NCBI GenBank assembly: GCA_934590505.1
Contig: CAKTPC010000029.1
Span: forward strand, 1-18,145
Length of the DNA stretch: 18,145 nt
Reading direction: 5' to 3'
From: an uncultured Oscillospiraceae bacterium
GTDB taxonomy: Bacteria > Bacillota > Clostridia > Oscillospirales > Oscillospiraceae
This document shows positions 1-5,198 of the stretch, piece after piece. The translations under genes and the position numbers were made by a program. How positions within the stretch are numbered: position 1 is the first letter of the stretch; every line of letters starts with the position of its first letter. Below the pieces are notes generated by a model. That model was given only the letters and a program-made list of their open reading frames with translations. It was not told the DNA's origin and made no database searches.

Positions 1-113
1 ACGAATACAGCCTTATGGCCGAGGCTGCGCAGGGCTTTGCACACGGAGGTGCTCGTGACGAGCGCGACCTCGCGCTCAGTGCTTATCCCACCGCCTAAAA
101 CAACGATCTTCAA
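1..113 (-). CDS. ddl: D-alanine--D-alanine ligase, N-terminal part (cut by window edge)
   Basis: The first 37 codons, read leftwards from a TTG start, give a protein beginning LKIVVLGGGISTEREVAL and continuing TSTSVCKALRSLGHKAVF. This is the characteristic opening of D-Ala-D-Ala ligases: a beta strand, a glycine-rich turn, then the S-x-E-R-E/D-V-S/A-L segment that helps bind the first D-alanine. The enzyme is a cytoplasmic ATP-grasp ligase that makes the D-Ala-D-Ala dipeptide for peptidoglycan stems. The TTG start is chosen because an AGGAAG Shine-Dalgarno (122-127) lies 8 nt upstream and no ATG or GTG fits the conserved N-terminus. The ATP-grasp catalytic domain is outside the window, so intactness cannot be judged. 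A related Rossmann-like protein is possible, but the S-T-E-R-E-V motif argues for Ddl. Confidence 0.8.
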   Translation of the reverse strand, partial: MKIVVLGGGISTEREVALVTSTSVCKALRSLGHKAVF

Positions 114-155
114 GGATGATTCTTCCTTTCAAAAAGAGAAATAAATATCTCTAAT

Positions 156-184
156 AAGATACCACAACTGCTCCGCAAGTACAA
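156..184 (-). promoter_or_regulatory. Possible sigma-A promoter for ddl
   Basis: On the minus strand TTGTAC (179-184) and TATCTT (156-161) are separated by exactly 17 nt and lie upstream of the ddl start. Both boxes are imperfect, so this is only a candidate. A short inverted repeat (AGAGA/TCTCT, 135-152) lies in the leader. Confidence 0.3.
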
Positions 185-216
185 GAAAAAAGGAGCGGTC
201 AAAACAAATGTTGCTC

Positions 217-402
217 TCAACACATTTGCGATTTTCCATCCCAAAGATACGAACCGGACATCTCCTTATGCAGTCCGCAGAGCGCGCGGGAGAAAGTCGT
301 TTTCCCCGCGCCGTTGTGGCCGACGAGGGCAATGACGCCACCGGGCGCGGCCTGCAAAGAGACTCCCTGCAAAACAGGCTGCTTCTGATAAGCCAAGGTC
401 AC
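217..402 (-). pseudogene. ABC transporter ATPase remnant (Walker A region)
   Basis: The minus strand encodes about 60 residues reading VTLAYQKQPVLQGVSL, then GHNGAGKTTFSRALCGLHKE and SGSYLWDGK. This is an ABC ATPase nucleotide-binding domain from the first beta strands through Walker A (GHNGAGKTT) and just beyond. It resembles the cobalt/energy-coupling-factor type (CbiO/EcfA) in the G-H-N-G-A-G-K-T-T and LCGLHKE segments. Nothing follows: a TGA closes the frame at 217, and the Q-loop, signature motif, Walker B and switch histidine are absent, so it cannot be a working ATPase. The upstream boundary, near 400, coincides with the start of an AraC remnant on the other strand, suggesting a rearrangement joint. 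It is called a decayed fragment with good confidence; the exact transporter type is uncertain. Confidence 0.75.
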
Positions 403-781
403 GGAGGCTATCGCTCTGGTGGTGGACGCATGGAAGCGGCAGAGCCAGAGACGGGAGCGCCCTCTGTCGGCAGCAGACGCGGACGGGCTGCAAAACGTGG
501 TCAGCTATATCGCCGACCACTACGCCTTTGATATCCCGCTCGAGCGCCTTGCGAGCATCGCCTGCATGAGCGAGACAAAGCTCAAGGGCTGCTTCAAGCG
601 GCAGTTCGGGTGCAGCATCACGCAGTACATTCAGGGACGGCGAATGAGTCAGGCGGAGCACCTGCTCATAAACACTGACTTCACCATGGGGCAGATCGCG
701 CAGATGATCGGCTACACTGCCTCCAGCCGCTTTGCCGAGCTGTTCAAATTACCCCAACTTTTTGGTCAGAACCTTTATTAA
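392..781 (+). pseudogene. AraC-family transcriptional regulator remnant (C-terminal HTH region)
   Basis: The reading frame carries the first AraC-type helix-turn-helix (YAFDIPLERLASIACMSETKL) and most of the second (RRMSQAEHLLINTDFTMGQI, then AQMIGYTASSRFAELFK). Homology begins near 392 (KVTEAIALVVDAW), where an in-frame stop lies immediately upstream, and ends at 748. The frame then runs into unrelated residues and a stop at 779-781. The N-terminal sensing domain and the end of the second HTH domain, with its conserved P-x-x-Y/F-R close, are missing. AraC genes of this type often sit beside iron or metal ABC transporters, which fits the adjoining ABC ATPase fragment. A GTG at 419 could start translation but has no convincing ribosome binding site. 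It is probably a dead remnant. Confidence 0.75.
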
Positions 782-1182
782 TATCCATGGTCAAGCGGCT
801 GCCATTGACCGTCTTTTGACCTGCCTAGGATCCACATCCAGTTCTTATAGGTGCTGTCCGGATTCAGTGACCCGTCACCGCCCGTGGAGTCGACATCGAA
901 GGACGAGATCAGGACAATGACCTCGTCTAGTCCGTTTCTGTCCGCCCACTCCTGATGGCTTTCTGAAACCTCGTCGCCGGCATAGTATATCTCGGTCAGG
1001 GTGCAGCCGTCCCAGTAACGGCGGAACTGACGCTTTGTAACGTTTATCGCAGAGCTGATATCGCTTTGAGTATATAGCTCGGACTCTACATCATGCGTCG
1101 CGGCGCTGCTCACGTCTCCGCAGGCACAGAACGTCAGCACAAGAATGGCGCATAGAATGAAATTTATAATTCTTTTTGTCAT
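778..1182 (-). CDS. Small lipoprotein of unknown function
   Basis: This 134-residue protein has a lysine/arginine-charged start, a hydrophobic segment (residues 5-18) and a lipobox-like FCAC in which Cys21 would be the lipidated residue (Cys at -2, Ala at -1), a form common in clostridial lipoproteins. The mature part is acidic and ends in a compact domain with CTLTEIYYAGDE, DEVIVLISSF and GGDGSLNPDSTYKNWMWIL, then W-x-x-D-H-G-Y. This resembles small secreted domains of the DUF4829 kind, but the identification is from memory and uncertain. It starts at ATG 1182 with GGGAG 12 nt upstream, lying inside the end of the preceding gene. Only 4 nt separate it from the YhfC-like gene, so the two are almost certainly cotranscribed. 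The product is expected to be anchored outside the membrane. No enzymatic motif is seen. Confidence 0.8.
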   Translation of the reverse strand: MTKRIINFILCAILVLTFCACGDVSSAATHDVESELYTQSDISSAINVTKRQFRRYWDGCTLTEIYYAGDEVSESHQEWADRNGLDEVIVLISSFDVDSTGGDGSLNPDSTYKNWMWILGRSKDGQWQPLDHGY

Positions 1183-1186
1183 AATA

Positions 1187-1987
1187 TTATGCTTCTCCCG
1201 TTATTGGCGCAGCTCCATTTTTGCAGGCGCGCTTTGCAAGATACGCCGTGCCGGCAGTCAGCGCGGCGGTGACGAGCTCGACCGTCCACAGGGGGAGGTA
1301 CGCGTTTATAAGCACCGTCACAGCGTCAACAAGGAAGTGGAGAAAATATGCAAGCAGAAGGTATTTCTTCTCCCCGTACCTCACAGCGCGGAACACGAGC
1401 AGTGAAAGGCTGATGTGCAGCGCAATTGCGATAACGCGCTCTAAGCCGCTGAGGAAATAGTATGCGCTCGGCGTCTGCCACAGCGCGGAGAGGGACGCCG
1501 CTGTCTTGGCGGCGGTATCCGCATCCAGTGCGGAAAGGCTCGCCGCCATGGCGCCGGAATTTATCATGACGGAGCTGACGATGTTGCTGAGCATGGAAAG
1601 GCCGATGAGGAGCATTGCTTCGATCCCGCCGTGACCGACGCCGTACATGAAGGCATTGTTAAAATCCAGCGGCTTTACGAAAAAGCGCATGGCGACATAG
1701 CGCCCGGTCTCCTCAAAGAGCGCCGCCATCAGGCCGCCGTAGAGCGCAAAAAGCAAGGGATTGCCGGTGATTGCGCTGCCGGTGGAGCCTAGGATGAGAT
1801 TATGTGCAAGGCTCTCAAGCAGGACGACCATGACGACGAAAACACCGCAGCCGATGAAGAACACCGCAGTCTTAGCATGCAGCTTCTTCTTTGAATAGAT
1901 AAACAGAGCTATGGGCAGCGCAAAGGAAACGAGCAGAGCAACGGCCATGCCGGCAATGCTCAGGGCAGGTACGGTCTCAAGAGTCAT
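1187..1987 (-). CDS. YhfC-family intramembrane metalloprotease-like protein
   Basis: This 266-residue, highly hydrophobic protein has about seven predicted membrane segments. It carries the hallmark residues of the YhfC family (PF10086), distant relatives of CPBP/Rce1 proteases: FEETGRY at 91-97, GHGGIEA at 118-124, an E-R followed by H191 in a membrane helix, and H-x-x-x-D at 217-221. The glutamates and histidines inside membrane helices are the presumed metal-binding and catalytic set; activity is inferred from the family, which is poorly characterised. Start ATG 1987 has GGAGG 6 nt upstream. It is the promoter-proximal gene of a pair with the following lipoprotein, which could be a substrate or partner (inference). 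The divergent neighbour is dapF, and a matching sigma-A promoter lies at 2028-2056. Confidence 0.85.
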   Translation of the reverse strand: MTLETVPALSIAGMAVALLVSFALPIALFIYSKKKLHAKTAVFFIGCGVFVVMVVLLESLAHNLILGSTGSAITGNPLLFALYGGLMAALFEETGRYVAMRFFVKPLDFNNAFMYGVGHGGIEAMLLIGLSMLSNIVSSVMINSGAMAASLSALDADTAAKTAASLSALWQTPSAYYFLSGLERVIAIALHISLSLLVFRAVRYGEKKYLLLAYFLHFLVDAVTVLINAYLPLWTVELVTAALTAGTAYLAKRACKNGAAPITGEA

Positions 1988-2027
1988 AACAGACCTCCAT
2001 AATAATACAATAATTATTCATGTTAAT

Positions 2028-2056
2028 ATTTTACCACATCAGTATTCTCATTTCAA
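2028..2056 (-). promoter_or_regulatory. Sigma-A promoter for the yhfC-like/lipoprotein unit
   Basis: The minus strand has TTGAAA (2051-2056), a 17-nt spacer and TAAAAT (2028-2033), about 40 nt upstream of the ATG at 1987. Spacing is ideal and both boxes match 5 of 6 consensus bases. Confidence 0.7.
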
Positions 2057-2066
2057 CAATTGAAAT
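2050..2066. repeat. Palindrome formed by two back-to-back -35 boxes
   Basis: ATTTCAACAATTGAAAT is an inverted repeat with 7-bp arms and a 3-nt centre. Its left arm contains the -35 box of the leftward promoter and its right arm the -35 box of the dapF promoter. It may be only the result of two TTGAAA boxes facing away, or an operator that controls both directions. Confidence 0.7.
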
Positions 2067-2088
2067 AGTCGAAGCGGGCGAATATAAT
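2060..2088 (+). promoter_or_regulatory. Sigma-A promoter for dapF
   Basis: TTGAAA (2060-2065), a 17-nt spacer and a perfect TATAAT (2083-2088) stand 32 nt ahead of the dapF ATG. This is the best promoter match in the window. Confidence 0.85.
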
Positions 2089-2120
2089 AGCGGTATAAAT
2101 TCTATACGCCGGAGGCAGGC

Positions 2121-2960
2121 ATGAGATTCACAAAAATGCACGGAGCCGGGAACGACTTCATTATAATCAACAACATAGAAGAGCATATCCCCGAGGAGCA
2201 GTTCGGAGCACTGGCAAAGCAGCTGTGCGCCTTTCACACCTCGATAGGTGCGGACGGGCTGATGGCCGTGGTACCGGCAAAGAACGGCGGTGACTACGGG
2301 ATGCTGTTCTTCAATTCCGACGGCAGTCTCGGCGAAATGTGCGGAAACGGGGCGCGGTGCATCTGCCGCTGGGGATACGAAAACGGCCTTGCGGGTGAAA
2401 CGCAGCACGTTGAGACAACGGCGGGGCTCGTGACGGGCGAACGCATCGACTGCCGCCGCTACCGCATACGGCTGAACGACCCGTCCGTCATCGACCTGCA
2501 CAGGAGCGTCACGGTGGATGGGACAGAATACGACTGCTGCTACATAGAGCTTGGCTGCCCCGGTCTGCCGCACGCGGTGGTGCAGCTTGACGGCTTTGAC
2601 AAAATGGATGAAAACGAACTGCGGGAGCTTGGGCGCGCGCTGCGCTCCTCCCCCGCTTTTCCTAAGGGCGCAAACGTAAACTTCATTGAACTCACGGGGC
2701 GCGACGTGCTCAGGATAAAGACCTTTGAGCGCGGAGTCGAGGACTTCACACTTGCCTGCGGTACGGGCTGCGGCTCCTCTGTCGCGGCGCTCACGCTGCT
2801 GGGTCAGGTATCGGGAAAGGGCGTAACGCTCCATTCCCCCGGCGGGGTGCTCAATGTCACGCTCACGCAGGACGACGGCACAGTGCGGGACATTTACCTG
2901 ACCGGGCCGACGAACATAGTCTGCTCCGGAGAGGTGACAGACGAGGACCTGAGGATATAG
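2121..2960 (+). CDS. dapF: Diaminopimelate epimerase
   Basis: DapF converts LL- to meso-diaminopimelate in the cytoplasm, the last step before meso-DAP enters peptidoglycan or is decarboxylated to lysine. The 279-residue protein has the normal family length and both catalytic cysteines: C74 in GEMCGNGARC and C213 in LACGTGCGSS. It also has the N-terminal F-x-K-M-H-G-A-G-N-D-F-I signature, the ANVNFIE strand and the FERGVEDFTLACGTG stretch. The two halves are the expected pseudo-symmetric domains. Start ATG 2121 has GGAGG 5 nt upstream and a near-perfect promoter. It appears monocistronic, as a 13-bp hairpin follows the stop at once. Identification is secure. Confidence 0.98.
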   Translation: MRFTKMHGAGNDFIIINNIEEHIPEEQFGALAKQLCAFHTSIGADGLMAVVPAKNGGDYGMLFFNSDGSLGEMCGNGARCICRWGYENGLAGETQHVETTAGLVTGERIDCRRYRIRLNDPSVIDLHRSVTVDGTEYDCCYIELGCPGLPHAVVQLDGFDKMDENELRELGRALRSSPAFPKGANVNFIELTGRDVLRIKTFERGVEDFTLACGTGCGSSVAALTLLGQVSGKGVTLHSPGGVLNVTLTQDDGTVRDIYLTGPTNIVCSGEVTDEDLRI

Positions 2961-2963
2961 TAA

Positions 2964-2996
2964 ATCGGCAGGCTCCATAAATAGGAGCCTGCCGAT
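2964..2996. terminator. Terminator-like hairpin between dapF and the convergent carboxypeptidase gene
   Basis: A perfect 13-bp stem (ATCGGCAGGCTCC pairing with 2984-2996) with a 7-nt loop starts 3 nt after the dapF stop and 19 nt from the end of the convergent gene. The U-tract is weak on both sides (ATGTATATT on plus), so termination may depend mainly on the strong stem. Position suggests use in both directions. Confidence 0.65.
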
Positions 2997-3014
2997 ATGT
3001 ATATTAAATCCTTC

Positions 3015-3815
3015 TTAGTCTATCGGTTCATAGAACATGTCGAGATATTCCTCAAGCGTCACGCCGAGGTCGTATATCTCCTTGGCAGCGTCAGGCCCGA
3101 CATAGCGATAGTGCCACGGCTCATAGATGATGCCGGTAATATCGCTGCTGCCGTTCGGGTAGCGCAGGATGAAGCCGTACTTCCAAGAGTTTTCCATGAG
3201 CCACATCTGCGTTGAGGTCTGCTCCTGACCTTCGTCAAGGTAGGGATAGTTAATGTCGATGATATCCGCGGCAAGGCCGAGCTGATGCTCGCTCGTGCCG
3301 GGGATGGCGACGGACTGCGCCGCGATCTCAGGCGCGTCCGCCGGGTCGGTCCCGGCAGCGACAAGGCGGGCGATCTTGTTATTGAAGAGGTACTGCTGCT
3401 TTTCCATGGTGCGGTAGCCGGAGCATATGTACGGCTCGTTTCCCGCGTCCTTGCAGTCGGCGATCATTTGCAGGAGAGCGTCGGCACAGCGGGCGTCTAT
3501 ATACTGCCACTCGTCCCCGTCGTCATTGACAAGCTGAAGCTCCGTCTCCCAGTCCTCGGGCAGCTCGTGCCAGGGGTTAACAAGCGTGAGAAGCTCCGTG
3601 CGCTCCCGCAGCTGCGGGGTGGGTTCGGGCGTTGGAGCAGGTTCCGGGGTCGGCTCGGGCATCGCGGCAAGCTCCGCGGGTTCAGGCTCCGGTTCAGGCT
3701 CGGGAGCGGCCGCGAACAGCTCCGGCATGCCGAGCACCGCAAGCAGGAGCGACGCGCAGACCAGCAGCAGCGCCAGCATGACTATGAGCCCTGCTCTTTC
3801 CCTTGTTTCAATCAT
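3015..3815 (-). CDS. VanY-type D-alanyl-D-alanine carboxypeptidase (peptidase M15B)
   Basis: This is a membrane-anchored zinc peptidase expected to remove the terminal D-Ala from peptidoglycan stems outside the cell. After a short charged start comes one membrane segment (about residues 10-30), then a linker rich in Glu-Pro and Pro-Thr repeats (about 38-69) that should span the wall. The M15B domain follows: SGYRT (133-137), SEHQLGLAADI (176-186, zinc ligands H178 and D185) and EPWHYRYVG (233-241, catalytic E233 and zinc ligand H236). Residue numbers count from a TTG one codon earlier (3818). AGGAG at 3828-3832 is 9 nt from that TTG and 12 nt from the ATG at 3815, so either start is possible. 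It lies about 20 nt after mntP and is probably cotranscribed. It lacks vancomycin-resistance neighbours, so an ordinary wall-trimming role is more likely. Confidence 0.92.
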   Translation of the reverse strand: MIETRERAGLIVMLALLLVCASLLLAVLGMPELFAAAPEPEPEPEPAELAAMPEPTPEPAPTPEPTPQLRERTELLTLVNPWHELPEDWETELQLVNDDGDEWQYIDARCADALLQMIADCKDAGNEPYICSGYRTMEKQQYLFNNKIARLVAAGTDPADAPEIAAQSVAIPGTSEHQLGLAADIIDINYPYLDEGQEQTSTQMWLMENSWKYGFILRYPNGSSDITGIIYEPWHYRYVGPDAAKEIYDLGVTLEEYLDMFYEPID

Positions 3816-3835
3816 CAACTAAGGTCACTCCTGTA

Positions 3836-4399
3836 TCAGAACGTAATAATGCCAAGATGCTCAAGCAGTATCTTGACGCCGATGAGGATAAGGATCGCGC
3901 CGCCCGCGCGTTCTGCCCACGCCTTGAAGCGCAGGCCGAAGATATGGCCGATACAAATGCCGAGGGCGGACAGGCAGAAGGTAGTAGCGCCGATAAGAGA
4001 GGCCGAGGGCAGGATGCTCACATCGAGGCAGGCGAAGGTCACGCCGACGGCAAGAGCGTCGATACTCGTGGCAACAGCCATCATGAGCATGGTCTTGACA
4101 CCGAAATCGTCATTGAGTTCCTCCGCCTTAGAGAAGGATTCCTGGATCATGTTCACGCCGATTATCGCAAGCAGGCCGAAGGCTATCCAATGGTCAAAGC
4201 TTGTGATGATATGCTCAAAGCGCGAGCCGAGGAACCAGCCGATGACGGGCATGAGAAACTGGAAGCCGCCGAAGTACGCGCCGGCAATAAGCGCATGCTT
4301 TATGCCGAGTTTCTTCACGCTCAGGCCCTTGCAGACGGACACGGCGAATGCGTCCATGCTCAGACCGACGGCGACAAGCAGCAGTTCAACAAAACTCAT
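3836..4399 (-). CDS. mntP: Manganese efflux pump MntP
   Basis: MntP exports Mn2+ across the cytoplasmic membrane and protects against manganese excess. The 187-residue protein has six predicted membrane helices in two similar halves. Each half carries the conserved acidic motif: LSMDAFAVS with D16 in the first and ATSIDALAVGV with D114 in the second. Length and layout match the family. ATG 4399 is preferred over a TTG two codons upstream because GAGGAG stands 9 nt before the ATG but only 3 nt before the TTG, and the family begins near this point. The leader of roughly 75-80 nt shows no recognisable yybP-ykoY manganese riboswitch. A sigma-A-like promoter is present at 4481-4509. The carboxypeptidase gene follows closely. 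Confidence 0.95.
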   Translation of the reverse strand: MSFVELLLVAVGLSMDAFAVSVCKGLSVKKLGIKHALIAGAYFGGFQFLMPVIGWFLGSRFEHIITSFDHWIAFGLLAIIGVNMIQESFSKAEELNDDFGVKTMLMMAVATSIDALAVGVTFACLDVSILPSASLIGATTFCLSALGICIGHIFGLRFKAWAERAGGAILILIGVKILLEHLGIITF

Positions 4400-4451
4400 T
4401 GACAAATTCTCCTCAAAAGTTTAACATTAATAAATAAGGGTGGAAGTAAGT

Positions 4452-4482
4452 TTGAGAACGCTTTTCACTCATACCGTATAAA
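4452..4482 (+). promoter_or_regulatory. Weak candidate promoter for the PNPOx-like gene
   Basis: TTGAGA (4452-4457) and TATAAA (4477-4482) are separated by 19 nt, longer than ideal. TACAAT (4485-4490) is an alternative -10. Either would overlap the -10 of the leftward mntP promoter. Confidence 0.3.
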
Positions 4483-4509
4483 TGTACAATACCAGCACGC
4501 AAAAGTCAA
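4481..4509 (-). promoter_or_regulatory. Candidate sigma-A promoter for mntP
   Basis: The minus strand has TTGACT (4504-4509), a 17-nt spacer and TACATT (4481-4486), about 80 nt ahead of the mntP ATG. Confidence 0.55.
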
Positions 4510-4559
4510 GGAAGCAACGGTATATCAACAAATATTGAAGTCAAAGAAAGGAAGTTTTT

Positions 4560-4955
4560 ATGAACGAAGTTTGCGAAATGCTCAAGAAGGCAGGCACATA
4601 TTTCATCGCCACCTGCGAGGACGGGCAGCCCAGAGTACGTCCCTTCGGCACGGCGCACATCTATAATGGCAGGCTCTACATCCAGACTGGCAAGTCCAAG
4701 GCTGTGTCGCGCCAGCTGCACCAGAACCCGAAGCTGGAGATATGCGCAATGCTCGGCGACGGCGAGTGGCTGCGCGTCGAGGCGTCCGCTGTTGAGGACG
4801 ACGACCGCGAAGCGCGCGTGAGCATGCTCGACGCGTACCCCGAGCTCAAGAGCATGTACTCCCCCGACGACGGCAACAGCGAGGTATGGTACCTGCGCAA
4901 CGCGACGGCGACGGTGTACTCCTTCACCAAGCCCCCGAGAGTCATCAAGTTCTGA
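4560..4955 (+). CDS. Pyridoxamine 5'-phosphate oxidase-like flavin protein
   Basis: This 131-residue protein has the fold signature of small PNPOx-like split-barrel proteins: an N-terminal helix, then TYFIATCEDGQPRVRPFGTA, a strand-turn YNGRLYIQTGKSKAVSRQL, then NPKLEICAM and GEWLRVEASA, with a closing YSFTKPPRVIKF. Family members bind FMN or F420 and reduce or oxidise diverse small molecules; several are heme-degrading or general stress proteins. The length is typical for the short clostridial type and too short for true PdxH. The substrate cannot be told. Start ATG 4560 has AGGAAG 5 nt upstream. It stands alone, divergent from mntP, and is followed by a hairpin-rich intergenic element. Confidence 0.9.
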   Translation: MNEVCEMLKKAGTYFIATCEDGQPRVRPFGTAHIYNGRLYIQTGKSKAVSRQLHQNPKLEICAMLGDGEWLRVEASAVEDDDREARVSMLDAYPELKSMYSPDDGNSEVWYLRNATATVYSFTKPPRVIKF

Positions 4956-4958
4956 GAC

Positions 4959-4998
4959 AAAACTCAAACAGGCTGGCAAAAAGCCTCGCAGAGTTTTT
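4959..4998 (+). terminator. Hairpin with T-run just after the PNPOx-like gene
   Basis: AAAACTC (4959-4965) pairs with GAGTTTT (4991-4997). A 4/4 internal loop separates this from an inner stem AGGCT/AGCCT with a 7-nt loop. The T-run 4994-4998 overlaps the right arm. It is a plausible weak terminator for the gene ending at 4955, or the left part of the repeat element described separately. Confidence 0.45.
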
Positions 4999-5189
4999 CG
5001 CCGCGCACGGCGAAAAATAAATCAAATACATTTTCACCGGCGGCGTGTACGTCGGTGAAAATACTTCTCGCGTAGTGAGTGTCGAGCTTGCGAGGCGCGA
5101 ACGAAGTGCAATCTTTTTTGTCAAAGGACCTTTGGTTCTTTGACAAATTAAAACAGGCTGCGGCACATGCCGCAGCCTGTTTGAGTTTT
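4959..5189. repeat. 231-bp hairpin-rich intergenic element with terminal inverted repeats
   Basis: The convergent gap contains a 17-bp perfect inverted repeat at its ends: AAAACTCAAACAGGCTG at 4959-4975 and its reverse complement at 5173-5189. Between them are a 10-bp stem with 4-nt loop (4994-5003/5008-5017, TTTTTCGCCG arm), a 10-bp stem with 13-nt loop (5030-5039/5053-5062, ATTTTCACCG arm), an imperfect stem around 5063-5107, a 14-bp stem with one G-T pair and 3-nt loop (5117-5130/5134-5147) and the 15-bp terminator stem (5151-5182). No protein is supported in it. It could be a non-coding mobile or REP/MITE-like repeat, or simply stacked terminators. Copies elsewhere in the genome would decide. 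Confidence 0.5.
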
Positions 5190-5190
5190 T
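5151..5190. terminator. Strong bidirectional terminator between convergent genes
   Basis: A perfect 15-bp stem (AAACAGGCTGCGGCA pairing with 5168-5182) with a 2-nt loop is followed on plus by GAGTTTTT and on minus by TTTTAATTT (the last Ts of the stem included). It sits 9 nt after the end of the acyl-CoA synthetase gene and closes transcription from both sides. Confidence 0.8.
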
Positions 5191-5198
5191 ACAGATAT

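Noticed and set aside
171..198. Inverted repeat CTGCTCC/GGAGCGG with a long A-rich loop upstream of ddl
   Set aside because: The stem is short with one wobble pair, the loop is 17 nt, and no U-tract or known leader motif accompanies it.
2031..2978. Long open frame antisense to dapF
   Set aside because: It mirrors dapF codons, has no family match or ribosome binding site, and dapF is unambiguous.
3586..3720. Glu-Pro repeat region as a possible tandem DNA repeat or CRISPR-like array
   Set aside because: The periodicity follows Glu-Pro/Pro-Thr codons of the carboxypeptidase linker and has no repeat-spacer structure.
3015..3815. Vancomycin-resistance gene vanY
   Set aside because: No vanHAX, vanRS or other resistance genes are beside it; M15B carboxypeptidases are common in Clostridia.
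4400..4560. Possible yybP-ykoY manganese riboswitch ahead of mntP
   Set aside because: The leader from the proposed promoter is short and I could not see the conserved loop sequences of that riboswitch.
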